Of a stretch of 64,000 nucleotides of DNA, positions 1-12,310 are shown one piece after another. Location: NCBI GenBank assembly GCA_035079385.1, contig JAVHKY010000029.1, positions 13,392,001-13,456,000 of the forward strand. The letters are read 5' to 3'. The DNA is from Aspidiotus rigidus (lineage: Eukaryota > Arthropoda > Insecta > Hemiptera > Diaspididae). The notes under the pieces were generated by a model, which saw only the letters and a list, made by a program, of their open reading frames with translations, ran no database searches and was not told the DNA's origin. How positions within the stretch are numbered: the stretch's first letter is position 1; the number at the start of each line of letters is the position of its first letter. The translations under genes and the position numbers were made by a program.

Positions 1-189
1 TAGGTTCCCTGTTAAGACATATCTTTCCTGATGTTTTTTATATCCTAGTCCCCAATTCCAGAATTTGTGAATTCACACTCCCCCCGCGAATTACCCGCCT
101 CTGACCCCCTGTAAAAAATCCTAGACATGATTTTGAAAATTCACGAGTTCCGCGAGTCCTGAATCCGGCCCCTAAATACAAAATTTGCG

Positions 190-650
190 TTCATACCCTC
201 CCCGCGAGTTTCCCTGAACACAAGGGTGTTGGAGACATTATTTTTTCGGAGGCCGCCTCCGGAAAGAATACAGAAAGTGACTCTTCGACTCCGGTTGCCT
301 CCAGTGAACTCGTTTGGAGACGCTTCCTGACCTCCGAAGTGTTTCTCTGGAGGCGCCTCCAAGTGCCTCCAGCGCAATTACTGAAAATAGAGAAAATGCA
401 TCCGGAGGCAGTGTTGGAGACACCTCCAAAGATGCCTCTGGAGGCAGATGCTTCCAAATGGGTCCGTGGGGTCATCTTCAAGCCTCCAGCTGGAAGCAAG
501 GCGCCTCTGGAGGCAAAATGCTGCAGCCTCCAATACAGTGGTTTAAATCCTCCGGAGGCACTTTGGAGATAGCTCCAGATGCCTTCGAATGGGTTTTTGG
601 AGATGCCTCCAAGCCTCCAGTGAGCCTTCAAAATCTCAGCTAGACTCCGC
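190..650. repeat. GGAGGC/GCCTCC palindrome-rich minisatellite-like block
   Basis: The motif GGAGGC and its complement GCCTCC recur many times, often fused into palindromes such as CCTCCGGAGG or CCTCTGGAGG, with spacers like 'TTGGAGATGCCTCCAAG'. The motif lacks stop codons on either strand, which explains the overlapping open frames here (for example 314-643 plus and 191-631 minus). I see no splice sites, start context or protein family, so I call it non-coding repeat. Confidence 0.6.
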
Positions 651-749
651 CTTCAGCTCCAGTGAGACGGAGGTGGGGGCAAAGTGCTTCCAACACCCCA
701 ACACCCTTGCCTGAAAATCCTGTATACGGTACCCCTTCTCTCCCTTTAT

Positions 750-860
750 GATGAATTATGACGTCATCAGCTGGTGACATTGTCAGCCATGACCCTGATG
801 TCCCCTTCAACTACGATGTCATAAGCTGGTGACGTCATCAACCGTGACCCCGAGCCTAAT
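750..860. repeat. Direct repeat of a GACGTCATCAGCTGGTGAC unit
   Basis: Two copies of a roughly 65-base unit carrying 'GACGTCATcAGCTGGTGAC' and '..CC.TGACCC' lie side by side. TGACGTCA is the palindromic CRE/ATF half-site pair, but here it occurs as part of an abundant dispersed repeat, so regulatory meaning is doubtful. Confidence 0.5.
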
Positions 861-949
861 TCTGAAATTTGTGTGAGCTCCCTGTGAGCCAAGTAGTCAA
901 ACTTACAGTTGACCACGTCTATATTAATCTAAGAAACGGGCGGATGTTT

Positions 950-2090
950 CACTATATGCTAGGCCTAATATCAAGAAAGAAACGAAGCTCGACATTTTTT
1001 CAAGTCCCTACCATAGGTCGAGGTCGCGTTACATAATTTTTGTGACGCTTGATCGTGACGTTGCGATTGCATAACGCAAATTTCATAATGACTCCCAGTC
1101 CTAAAACATATCCATCTCAAAAAACTCGATCAGAAGGGAAGAAAAAGTTGACCAGGCATCGTGGGTTTTCCATGACCCGCTGTGGGGATCTATTATTCGC
1201 TGCCCTTCCAGCAAATCGTGGTTTTGAGGGAGGCTGAGGCACTTTTCCTCTATAAATGAATCCAAATTCCCTCCTCCTTGCCCGATATACAGGACTAGTT
1301 GGTTAGAATTTCTTCAAATCTTTCTTCTGATGCACGTGAATCCAAAAAGGTTCGAAAGTAAGTCAAACTCCCCACCTGCCCTCGAAACCTGAATTTTTCG
1401 GCGCGAAAACGGGTGAATGACGGCTTCCTCAAATAGCTTCCCACAGAACAGGTTCCCCTTGGAAATCGGGAAAAAGAGAAATAACTTCTTGTAGTTGCGC
1501 AAAAAACGAAGGTCATGTAAGATATTCTCTTAATACTGGTTAATAGGAAAAACTTGGTGCCCGAAGTCAGATTGGGACCATTGAGCTCAAAAATTAGACC
1601 TCGGGTCCTCTTCTTTTGTTGGATTCACCCTCCTCTTTTTCCGCTAATACTCTCTCTAGATACCTTAGCGTAGCTTATATCAATATTTTCCCCACTTGTT
1701 ATGTCCGGTATCTTCCGGAATCTTCGTCTACCCTACGTGCAAAGAGGTCCTTGAACTAGTATATGGACATCCACGGAAATACGTGGGTTGTAATTTTAAC
1801 AGAGAACCTGTATTATCGGGGAGTTTTCCGGAAAAAACATCAGCCATCCGGCCGGTCGGCAGGCAAAGCTTGGAGCTCGAAAATTTCTCAAGTCCCCCTC
1901 CTATCATATATAACTCAGCGGTCGGTGTTCATAGCCTGAAAGATAGGCCTTTCGAGTAATTAGATATGTAACGCTTCAAAAATCATAAGACTCAGAACGT
2001 CCTTCTATGGTATTCCAAGTCCCCCTCCTATTATATATAGCTCCAAAGTCTGGGCCTGTGACGTCACAACTTGTTGACATCATAGATCTG
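950..2090. repeat. Dispersed 'AAGTCCCCCTCCTAT..ATATATAGCTC' repeat units
   Basis: Near-identical units occur at about 995-1030, 1860-1935 and 2005-2060: a 'TCGAAATTTTTCAAGTCCC' stretch, a pyrimidine run and 'ATCATATATAACTC/ATTATATATAGCTC', followed by CRE-like GTGACGTCA. The same family recurs throughout the window on both strands. Open frames within this stretch (for example 1696-1959) have no recognisable product. Confidence 0.55.
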
Positions 2091-3779
2091 GTATACGTCT
2101 ACATTTTTCAGATTCCACGTGCCTCATAAGAGAAGTTCCCTGCCACCCCTTGTTTAAATCCGTTAAAGAACCCGTGAGTTTGTATAAGTCTCAGGGTCAT
2201 TCTCATATGGACGCTCAGACGGAAATTCAGAAATGAGTTGAATGATTTGGCTTTTGATTTTTCAATATTTTCCCAAATGATAAAAGTTGGGAACGTCCAA
2301 TGGGATAGCGTAATCCGGACTTGAATATTCGCGAAATTTGCTCAACTCACCAATTCGCAAGATCTTATGCCAGAATCCCCAAATATCCATCAGCTGACGA
2401 ATGGAAAGAGCAGTAGAGGAGCGAGGTTCTGTAAAATTAATGTAATAATGACTTCAGAGGAAGCAAGCCTACAAGTGATGATGGGTGATCACGAGCAAGC
2501 TTGATTCTATTCTGTGCAGAGTTCAAATTGTTTTTCTGGTGCAAAAATACCTAACCCAGCATTACGGTAAGAGCGTCACCATCGGTATCCCTATGTCAGT
2601 TCTTTCCCTTGATCATGATGTATGGATGTGAGAAGAGATGAGGTGTAAGCTAGAAACCCAATTTTCACAACCTTGCCTTGTAAAGCAATGATAATGAATT
2701 AGTTCCAAGATTTCATTAAGAACTTAGGGTGTATTTAGGTGTTATGTAAATTCCCCGCAATAATATTAATTTTTCTATTGTCATACGAAGTCAGAGCACA
2801 GCAGATATTTCAAAATTTTTTTAAGCGTCATGTTTGCGAGACAGTTTCTCATCTAACAAAGATCGTCATTATTTCGAATCCACTTATTTTTCGATGATAT
2901 CTCAAGAACTACCATCCTTATCTTAGGAAAATTTTACCGTTTATTTTTATCTCAAAAATGAACGATACTTCTTTATCACAATCTTGTATTCGTCTGGCGA
3001 TTTCTCACGTCCGTTACGAATTTTTCAATCAACCTCCTCCCCCTGCAAGCGTTTCAGCGATTAGATGAAAAATCGAAAATTTTGCGGCACGTCATCGACC
3101 AGGGTATATGAGTTTGTCGCGGTGCACGTGGGCACATTTAGAAAATACTATAGGAAATCTAGAAACCTCTACTGACCATCGTCGTTTGTCCTTGTAAACA
3201 GTCATTCGATGTTGCCACTTCGTAGCGATATATAAGGTATTATATGAGGCAGTACGAACATGTATGTAATTGTCGTAAAAAATTATGATTATCGATACCG
3301 AGTACGAATACATCGCGCTCGCTGAAACCTCTTGTGTAGTGTGTATGAATAGCGTATTGTATTTTCACGCAGGAAATAAGCCTATATACGCGACCATACC
3401 AGGAGTGTTGTAGCTCTAATTACTGCCCGAGTATGAAAAGTGAAATCAAAAAACCGTCAACTACAACAACAGTATATATACCTATCGATATACCAAACGT
3501 GCGTTATTTTTTCGAGGGCTTTACAGAATTGACAATTCCAGAGTACATGGAGGTAGAAAAATAGAAACTGTAACGAGTACCTATCGCTGTCGTAATCGAA
3601 ATTAATTCAGGCACTTTTTTTTCTCTCTCTGTCCCGAACCCGAGTATAGGATACACGTACAGGATATTTTCCGTATTTGCGGCATAATATCATGCGGCTC
3701 GACTACGACCGGTGGCGATATGAAAATAAATCAACCTAATATACGAATGAATGATGATGAAATGAAACGATGTCAAACT
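2091..3779. other. No gene or element recognised
   Basis: AT-biased sequence with scattered stops in all frames. The only longer frame (3092-3313, minus) has no recognisable domain and no convincing splice or start context. Confidence 0.5.
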
Positions 3780-4260
3780 TATAGTACATTATTATACGTT
3801 TGACGCCGAGTCGCGCGGTGTGGTAACCGGACGAAGTACGCGGTGCAGTACCGGCGGTACACGAGCGAGTCCGTGCGAGTACGCGGGTTGACGAGGCGAC
3901 ACTCAAGTTCATATTTATTCTAACGTGCGATAGAGCGACGTAATCAACAAGTAGCGGTTCGGTGTCGCATTGGAGTGTAAGGTACCTTCTGTGTCACTCG
4001 TCGTTTCTAAAATATTTACAATTTAAATTACGAAAAAAAAGTTACAGCTAACGATTATTTCGGTGGAGTAAATAAATATGATCTTCAATTGTGTTAACTT
4101 TCGAGGGTCATAAAACTATGCGCGCTCGCTCGTTCGATGGAAATTACGCGTGCTCCCGGAGTGTACGTTTCTCACGTTCTCACGTTATATTATAATAGTC
4201 TGAACGAAATCGTAATAAGCCTACATAATCACGAGTACGGGGCAAGAAGGTGAAAATTAG
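3780..4260. promoter_or_regulatory. CpG-rich block, possible promoter or 5' UTR
   Basis: CG dinucleotides are frequent here (GCGCGGTG, GAGTACGCGG, GACGAGGCGACAC and similar) against an AT-rich, CpG-poor background. Such islands often mark unmethylated 5' ends of genes. I see no attached coding exon on either strand within several kilobases, so this is only a candidate. Confidence 0.25.
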
Positions 4261-4689
4261 GTTTATCATTTCTGATCGCGCGAATGAGGCGTACCGTACG
4301 TCGTTCGAAAATGGACTGTATTATCTGTCTATCTAACGAACAAAGGACGGAATGTACGTTATTCAAATGATGCGAACAAATACGAAGACTCCTATGGACT
4401 TATAAAATTCTCAATTTCTTTTCTGTCCTTGATAGCTTTGCCCCTTACAATACGACGAGCTCATTTCGTTTTCTACTCGCTCAAGAAAATTTCACCTAAT
4501 TTTGCACGTCCGTCCAAGTGTCTACTCTCTTCGCCTTGTAGCCCTTTTCCTACCATACCCGTAAACTGAGGGTGGAAATTAATTGCACAACTTGAGCTTT
4601 ATTTCTCCCAATTCTGCTTCGAGGTCTTGGGACTTGTGCACTCTGTACGCGTGAAACAAATTTTCAACAGAGAATCTGTTTCATGGGTG

Positions 4690-5080
4690 TTTTTTAACCC
4701 GCTTCTATTTTGTCGGGGGAGAAGGGCATCCTCAGAAAGTTCGCGTCCGACTTTTGTGACGTCATCATTTTTGCAAAAATGCCCTTGATGACGATGATAC
4801 GAGAGGGACTTGGAAAAATTTCGACCTTTCTTGGACTTGGACTATTTTTACCACTGGAACTCGGGAGGTGTTGGACTTGGACCATTTTTCATTTTTACCG
4901 ATTTGGAATTTCTGCTGGACACCACACGGCGCAAAGCGCACGGCAAATTCTTCGAAATCCTTCTCCCCCTCCATAGCAGTAGGTTCCCTGTTGTTTGACT
5001 TTCGAGCTTAGGACTGTTCTATGACATCGTTGGATCATGACGTCACAGGAACCGATCTATGACGTCATCATATCGCAACT
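4690..5080 (+). repeat. Dispersed repeat unit, copy 1 of a pair
   Basis: Contains 'GGACTTGGAAAAATTTCGACC', 'TTTTTACC.CTGGAACT.GGGAGGTG.', 'CCGATTTGGA' and 'GACACCACACGGCGCA', ending with 'AGGTTCCCTGTT' and CRE-like GACGTCA motifs. A diverged second copy is at 5570-5800. Overlapping open frames on both strands reflect the repeat, not a gene. Confidence 0.55.
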
Positions 5081-5379
5081 TGGAAGATTTTTTCGAAATC
5101 AGCGTTAAATTTTCGCTTTCAAATCAAGTAAAATATGGAAGTTTATAAGGTTTAAATTATCCGCTAAGGTACGAGTCATATCTGAAGGTGAGAAATAAAG
5201 GTGCAGACACGTAAAGAAAAAATTCTAATTAATGGAAATTTAAACAATTTTTTTTAATTTTGGAAAATTTTGGCAAATTGGTCAATTTTAGGCACATTTT
5301 GGTCCATATATCGGCTCAGAAAATTCGTAGAAAGTTGGGTAGGGGCGCAGTATGCATCTAATGTTTTGCGTTCTTCCGC

Positions 5380-5513
5380 TATACTCTGTTCATGTTGAGA
5401 AAGGATAGAAAGTAGTACCTCGAGATCGGAAAGGTAGATTGAAATTACCTGGAGCGTTCCGTTCTCAAGGTGCTACTTTCTATTCTTTCTTAATGTGAAC
5501 AGAGTATACAGAT
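5380..5513. repeat. Inverted repeat with arms of about 50 bases
   Basis: The left arm (5380-5431, 'CTATACTCTGTTCATGTTGA'...) is the reverse complement, with a few mismatches, of the right arm (5459-5513, ending ...'GTGAACAGAGTATACAG'). The loop is about 27 bases. It looks like a small palindromic non-autonomous element or a hairpin. Confidence 0.6.
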
Positions 5514-5569
5514 TTAGTGCAAACTCCCGTTTAATTGGTAACATCATTTTAGTTCACTCGGTATTATGC

Positions 5570-5800
5570 TGATGGGAAGCTATAATAATATGATAGGACA
5601 GGGACTTGGAAAAATGTCATATTTCGACCTGTAGGTAAGCTATATTATGATAAAAGGAGGATTTAGAAGAATTTGTACCTTTCTTAGACTATTATTACCG
5701 CTGGAACTTGGGGGAGGTGGGTCTTGGACATGGACAATTTTTGCCGATTTGGATTTTTTGCCTGACACCACACGGCGCACGGTGCACGGAAAATAAGTAA
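5570..5800 (+). repeat. Dispersed repeat unit, copy 2 of a pair
   Basis: Repeats the unit seen at 4690-5080: 'GACAGGGACTTGGAAAAATG', 'ACCGCTGGAACTTGGGGGAGG', 'TTGCCGATTTGGA', 'GACACCACACGGCGCACGG'. It directly abuts the copia fragment that follows. Confidence 0.55.
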
Positions 5801-6660
5801 CAAGAAGAAAGGAAGTGAAATTGTGCAAGCCTTGGAACAAGAATTTTATGTGACTATTGGAATGTTGGATCATTATTTTGGTATGGAAATTCAAAAATTG
5901 AAAGATGGATCAATCTTCATTAGGCAGAAGCGGTATGCGGAAGAAACCATGAAGCAATACAGCCTATTGTGAAAGACTAATTTTTGAAGCAAGATGTACT
6001 TTATCGAGAAGCCATTGGAAGCCTCAGATATTTGGCTACAGCAACCAGACCAGATTTAAGTTATGTATTAAACAAGATCAGCCAGTTTATGCAAAAGCCA
6101 AAAGGACATCATTGGAGTGCTGTGAAAAGAATCTTCAAATATCTAAAAGGAACCCTAGATTTTGGTATTCTGTATGCCTGGACTTTCGAGAAGAATTACA
6201 TGGTTATAGTGACTCAGACTATGCAGGAGATCAACAAAATCAACAACAGGATGTTTTCTTAAATGTTAAGCTAGCCGAGCAGCAAGTGGTAGTATTGTCA
6301 GCTCTGGAAGCAGAATATATCGCCGGAAGTTCAGCAGCTCAAGAAGCAGCCTGGCTAAAACTACTATTCAAGGAATTTTCTTGGAAAGAATATTGCTGTA
6401 CTTTTATACCTAGACAATACAAGAGTTCTAATATTTATAAGCAATCCAGAATACCATAAGAGGACAAAGCATGATGATATTTGGTACCATTTTGTCAGAG
6501 AATAGAACAGTTATAACCAAGACGTTTTTGGGGGAATCTAATATGGCGGACATGTTTACCAAACGGTTACCAAGAGAGAAATTATGGAAGCAGATCAAAA
6601 GAATTGGAGCTCAGGCAAGTTTTGGTGGGAGTGTTCATGAAAAGAATGCTTAATTCTGAT
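5800..6660 (+). pseudogene. Ty1/copia pol fragment (RT end plus RNase H), degenerate
   Basis: Conceptual translation in shifting frames gives the end of a copia reverse transcriptase ('YFGMEIQKLKDGSIFIRQKR', about 5905-5940), then the RNase H region ('REAIGSLRYLATATRPDLSY', 'SALEAEYIAGSSAAQEAAWL', about 6008-6350) and the C-terminal 'NMADMFTKRLPREKLWKQI' (about 6540-6600). Order and motifs fit Ty1/copia pol. At least two frame breaks and internal stops show it is dead. Upstream gag, protease, integrase and most of RT are absent, so this is a 5'-truncated or rearranged remnant. Confidence 0.85.
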
Positions 6661-6930
6661 AATGTATGTTATAATGATAAGAATACCAATAATGTTAGGT
6701 ACCTAAGTATCAATAAGTATAAGGCATAGGTAGATCATAAGTATAAATTGGATGGTATCCTAACTGATGATGTAAAGTACTAGAAAATTGTAGAAAACAT
6801 CTGTACAGTACAGTGATAAGAGAAACTGCTAGATAGTTCTAGAGAAAAGACATTTTAGGATATAAGCAGATAAGCTGTTAAGCATTTAGTTCAGTTGTAG
6901 TTTAGTGTTTATGGTGTTAACTGTGAACTA
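6632..6930 (+). repeat. Probable copia 3' LTR (start clear, end unclear)
   Basis: A purine tract GGTGGGAG directly precedes TGTTCATGAAAAG at 6632, the usual arrangement of polypurine tract and LTR start (TG) just after copia pol. The end of the LTR is not obvious. The AT-rich text up to about 6930 is a guess. Confidence 0.45.
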
Positions 6931-7935
6931 ATATAGATAAAAAAGCAAAGCCTTCACATATTGATCTATCTCTGAGACATATTCTGCATTTCAAAAAATT
7001 AGTACTTGTACTCCATATTTTGTAGAAATTGTTAAGTATCAACACGCTCTTGATCAGAGGCAATAAATTACATATAAATTGGTAGGAAATTTCCAAATTT
7101 CTGATATATATTTCAAAAATTGAAGCTTTGGAGTTGACATGAGGGGTTTCAATCAAATCACTTCCTCTTCTGGAACCTCTGAGGTTCAGTGCAAATGTAA
7201 TGAGCTTAAGCAGTTGTAATAGACTGAATGATTAAGCTCTTGATTTATATTTTGAAGCGTGGACCCAATATAGAGTATTTAACGCTTTATGGGGCTTCAG
7301 ACCAAGTTTTGCAGAAAATATTCTAGAGTTTGTAATAAAAACAAAGGCTTGTTCAGATATTGCTTATTTCGTTCTGCTGTTGTATAATATTCTAGAACAG
7401 TACAATTACCTATACTTGAAAAACTATTCAGTGATTGGAAAAGGTCTCTCAAGGCTGCAAATTTGGGGTACTTCCTAAAATTATTTATTTCATTCATCTA
7501 AATTTATAGAAGATAATATGTTTGTCGCTGTTCCTTTGTTTCTCTTTCCTTTCATATCTCAAAAAACTTTCGAACCGACTGCTTCCAAACTTTCAGGATT
7601 TATCGGTGTTATCCAAGAATTAATTTTAAGTCATAAGTAGAAATTTTCGCTCCCATGGAGAAGGTTAGGTAGGTACGACCTTTCCTGAAACTGTTTTGGA
7701 AGGGGAGAGAGAATTATTTGATTCTAGGAGCTGGAGCAGGATTTTGTTGAGCATTCTCTAGAATAATTTAACAAGTGCACTAGATAGGTGGTAGAGGAGT
7801 ATACGAGGCTCTGAGTTGGATTTTAAAATGAGAAGAAGGAGAGGTGGTAAGAGGTGTCGGTCAAAATGAGTTGAACAGAGAAAGTATACAAGAGGAAAAG
7901 AGAGAGACTATGTGCTCAGATTTTTGATCCCTGCT
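6931..7935. other. No gene recognised
   Basis: AT-rich sequence. Short minus-strand frames (6917-7156, 7297-7497) have no domain, signal peptide or splice context. A purine-rich stretch at 7680-7880 resembles untranslated LINE-type sequence, but I cannot assign it. Confidence 0.4.
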
Positions 7936-8101
7936 CAGTGGCGCACTTAGCACTTTGCCGCCTTGAAGCTAATCTCAAATCCTCAAATCCGCGCCCTTAT
8001 CTTCGTCTTTACGTTTTTCATTTTTTTTTTTTTTTTTCTTGTTTGAAAAATTTGCCGCCTGAAGCTTCAGCTTCCTAATATTGTCGGTAAGTACGCCACT
8101 G
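7936..8101. mobile_element. hAT-type MITE (166 bp)
   Basis: Ends are CAGTGGCGCACTTAGC on the left and, reading inward from the right, CAGTGGCGTACTTACC, which are hAT-like terminal inverted repeats. The flanking 8-mers TCCCTGCT (7928-7935) and TCACTGCT (8102-8109) match at 7 of 8 positions, as expected for an 8-bp hAT target duplication. The interior has GCCGCC motifs and a poly-T run and no coding capacity. Confidence 0.8.
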
Positions 8102-8109
8102 TCACTGCT

Positions 8110-10370
8110 GAATGAATATTATCTAATCCGAAGAGGGCATTTCTCAGATTTTCACTGATGATTGTCATAACTTAGACTAAATTCAAATATATCTACTAGT
8201 AAGACAATTTTAATTTTCAGCTATTGGATATTGTTTCAAATTTACTGAAGCTTGAAATATAGTGGGTTCCTAGATACCAATCGAAGAAATTATCGAAGAT
8301 TCTAGAAATTTTGTAATCAACATAATTTCCTAGCAGTGGACTCTGTTGTAAGTGGAAACCATAGCTAAAAATATACTTCATTACTTCAATGGTTTTTAGC
8401 TTATGAAGCGACATATTTTCAGAAATGGATGGCATTACCTTCTCTTTTTATGGCATACATTGATCTGAAATATATATCAGTAGGGATAAAGTATTTTGGT
8501 TCAATCTATTGAGAGGAGAAATTTGCGAGACACCTTTAGCCGACTTTTGTTTTTATGGGAGTAGGGTAAATCCATTAATTGGCTGGCTGGAGTAAATTGG
8601 TTATTTTTATTCCCAAAACTGTAGTACTTTTGATATTTATTATTATGATTTAAAAACAAAAAAGTAGAAAAAATAGAAAGGAAACAAAATATGTCAGTTA
8701 AACTAAGCTAGTACGCAACACCATTCGTCATCTGTAGTCTGATTTCTATGTATCATTTATTCGCATGAGCATACTTTTGTCAAACTCGATTCTTGCAATG
8801 ATTAGGTATTTGTTCCAAAATATTTTTATTACTCAAAAATATTGTACCAATTATACGTCTATATAATGATTTTTGAGCGTGTGAATACTTTCAAATAAGG
8901 TGCGATTGTAGACAAAAGTTGTCAGTAGTATCTGTCCTGTATAATTATTTTGCTCTATTCTATTCATGCATCGAGCTTCTCATCAATAGATACAAATGCC
9001 GCTCGGTCATGGGCTAGACAGCTAGAGGCACAATAATTGCACGAATATCAAAGTCTGTCGTAAAGACAAAAATAACAGCACCAGATCACCTCCTGAATTC
9101 CATCTACAATGATGGAGGAGATGATGTCATATTTTTTTATAACATAACCTATAAGCAAAATGATTGACAATGGTTTCTTTCTTAAAATTGGGCGGATGAT
9201 AAAAAGACATAGACGAGTCTATGAATCATAGAAAAAGCAGCCTCGTACATATGAAAGAGAGGAGGGAAGAGAAATGTCGATGGTGTGGTGGATTCGCAAA
9301 TTATTTCAATGCTGTGGACAAATGCAAGAAATTGAGTTTTTGGACGTTTATTTCCAATCATAATCCATACAGTTCACCTTCATCCATTCTAATAAAGAAG
9401 CAGAGGTAACGTTGTTTAATTTTTTGGAAGGGAGGCGATCGTCGAGTACAGCTGGGATAATTTTTCACGGATACTTCCTTCATAGTTTGAGTATACTGTA
9501 CGACTAAGAAGTCATGCTCTCTCCAGAATCCCATTTTAAAGATCGGAGAGATAATGAATGATGCAAGACTCTAAAATCAGCTCCCAAACCATCCGGTCGT
9601 AGAGAAATGTGATGCTTCCTGTGTGTTTCACACTTGACCTTCCTTCTTAGAGTGAACCAGTAGCCGAAGATCGAGTAAATCATTTGATAGGAAATTCAAC
9701 AGTACATTTTACCCTCATCTTCTGGCAGAATTCCAATTTTGCTACATGTATAAGCATGAAATTAATTTTGGGGCAATATTTAACGCCTATCTTCCGTCGA
9801 CTAATACACCGATTCTCATTGACGTCACACCCATATAGTGAGAACAAAACTACCCATCTTTGTCTAGGAAAACATATTGACTGTTGCGAGCCGTATTAAA
9901 CATGAATTTTTTCAAAGAAAAAGAATCCCATGTGAATGACAAAGAGAGCAATGATCATTCTACCTTTAATCGATAAATTATAAGTATCGTATCAAAATAT
10001 GTTGAGAACACTCTAAGAGTATGAATAGATACTTTTGGTTTCCTATATCCCTTCCTCATTTTAATCTATTCACATGATTATCCTTGCTCAGTTTGAGAGA
10101 GAGTTTTCTCTGTGTCACAGGGTAGGGGTTTGTTGACCTACACTACAAATAGCAAATACTTTTGTTCGAGATATTTTCAGGTGACATTAGAGCTTCAGAG
10201 TGAGTGCAGGATTTGCAGAGTACTGTTTAGACCTCATTTCAAATCATTTAAAATCATGAGAAAATCACTTCTATCGATTTTTTTTTCCTTGCATTCACGT
10301 CACACTAATTTGCCCACTACTAGTTTTCAATAAAAAGTATGGTAAATTATACCTTGTAATTCTGTGCATA
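8110..10370. other. No gene or element recognised
   Basis: AT-rich single-copy-looking sequence. Frames at 8217-8435, 9221-9409, 9684-9899 and 10112-10333 are short and show no family resemblance, signal peptide or consistent splicing. Confidence 0.4.
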
Positions 10371-10379
10371 GGAAGAGGA

Positions 10380-12020
10380 ATTTTTCCCCGTCGTACATGC
10401 GTATGACTTTAGCGCTCCTTGCATCGTAGCACACACTTGTAACGAATTTAATAACGTCTCAATTTTCACTCGATTCTTCTCATGCATTTCGTTAGAGACG
10501 TGGAAACCTAACTTAGGCCTCAATAAAGTTTCGCTCAGAGTGGATTCACATTATGCCAAAAATACGAGGGTACTACGAGACTCGGGATATCTTTCGGTGG
10601 ATATTAATTTCGAATAACACACGTCCGTTTTCTCCGCGGTCATCGATTAGAAAACCATTGCACAAGCACGTGACATAGTGGTGAATTTTAGGCGCGGATG
10701 TTATAATCAGAATTACCTATAATATTTGAGTAAAGGGAGGGGAGAAAAAAATGAAAATTTGTATTTTCCTTATCAAAGTTCACACGCGAATAAAATCGAT
10801 CATACGATACGGTAATACGAAAATTTTCTCCTAATAATTCCCACTTCCGACACGACAGTGCAAACAACAATTACGTAACCCGTGCCAAATTTCGACCGGT
10901 CAATAAAAGTGTTGAACACTTACCGTATCGTAAATTCAGCTGGTGGCTTTTCTCGTTTCTCCATTCTCGAATTTAAACCGAGAAGAAAAGCGCGAAAATT
11001 TGCGAAACACTACACACGTATCCGCGAAAAAAAGAGGCACTATTATTATATTATTTTTTTCCACCGCTCGTGAACTTGGAAAAGTTTTTTTCTATTTTTC
11101 GTAATTTCCTCGCGCGATAATTTTGAACTTTCAAAAAAAAAAAATACATAAACAAAAATCAACTAGAATACGAAACACTATTTTAACGTACAGGTTTACC
11201 GAACTCGATCGCACATTTTCTCAATATAATTCGAGGGAAAAAAACGCACTACCGCACCAAAAATCGTCGTCTGTAATTTGGCGCAGGTTTGTTAATGATA
11301 ACAACTTCAGGCGGACACATCGCGATTGATAAGAAAAGTCGGTGAAAGTTACGTGTACACGATATTTGTCTCCTCTCTCTCGTCTCTCTGCGTTTATGTC
11401 GTATGCGCGTTGTTTTTTTTTTCTTGTTTTCCTCCGCTTTCCTCTTCCCTCTCCTCTATTTCCTCCTCGCACTCTTTTCTTCTTTCGCCTCCTAGTTTCG
11501 TTTTCCCACTGAAAAGCCTTAAACGTAGCCGCGCCGCGCCGTGTAGAGGACTGCGGGTATACGCCGCTGAAACGTATATAACGGGTGATCCGCGCGCGCT
11601 TTCTTTACCGGAGTCGATAAAGATGCGTTCACACAATTCCACCATGTTAAGGTCAAATATCGAGCATGACCAAAATACGCGGCAATACGGCGTATCTAGT
11701 CGCGTGTAAATTCTACCTCGCAGTACAGTACGTAACGTCCGTTGCATACCATTTTTTTGATGGAATTTCCGCAAAACAACAATTAAAATTTTTTCTATCG
11801 AAAGTTTGTTATAAAAAAATTGTACTTCTCTTTTTACCCACCTGTACATTTTGGTCGCAATCATCTACCGGTCGGATAAGAAAACGTACCCGAAATTGTA
11901 ACAGAAAAGTCAACTGTTGCGCGCTCATTATAAAGTTGGAACGGTAAACAGACGAAGTCAAAACTTTGAATTTCGAACATATGGTACGTTCTTCGGATAA
12001 TTTCGAGTGAATTAAATTCA
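10380..12020. promoter_or_regulatory. CpG-rich region with TATA-like box, candidate promoter
   Basis: CG-rich stretches (for example 10380-10660 and 11500-11620 with GCCGCGCCGCGCCG, then ACGTATATAACGGG at about 11573) stand out from the AT-rich background. A long CT-rich tract (11365-11510) makes open frames on both strands (11326-11709 plus, 11394-11864 minus) that look like shadows of base composition. A promoter or untranslated first exon is possible, but no coding exon is attached in the window. Confidence 0.25.
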
Positions 12021-12169
12021 CAAAAAGAACATCTTATGAACTTGATGGATAAACTTCACAAGTCTAAGTTTCTTACATCCTCATTTTCGGCAAGAAACCT
12101 GTTTTTTAAGGGACAGTTGGTGTATAGCAGAAGAATAATTGTTACACTTGATTTGTATACTCCTGATTA

Positions 12170-12310
12170 GTGGTTAAAATTTATAATTAATCACTGGGAT
12201 ACGAAATACCTGCGGTATCACGGCCGTTGGTCACTAGAAATTGAAGGCGCTTCTGAATATGCGCTGTGGCCATGCTTAATCCAGGAACCATCATAGAAAC
12301 TGCAGGTCTC
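12170..12310 (+). pseudogene. LINE reverse-transcriptase scrap, copy 1
   Basis: Contains 'GGATACGAAATACCTGCGGT', then 'ATCACGGCCGTTGG.CA..AG' and 'AAGGCGCTTCTGAATATGCG', closely matching the clearer copy at 12930-13050 that encodes an R1-like RT motif. No open frame remains. Confidence 0.5.

Noticed and set aside
11326..11864. Long overlapping frames on both strands (127 and 156 codons)
   Set aside because: They sit on a CT-rich tract; the products are Ser/Phe-rich or Glu/Arg-rich shadows with no domain, and each strand explains the other.
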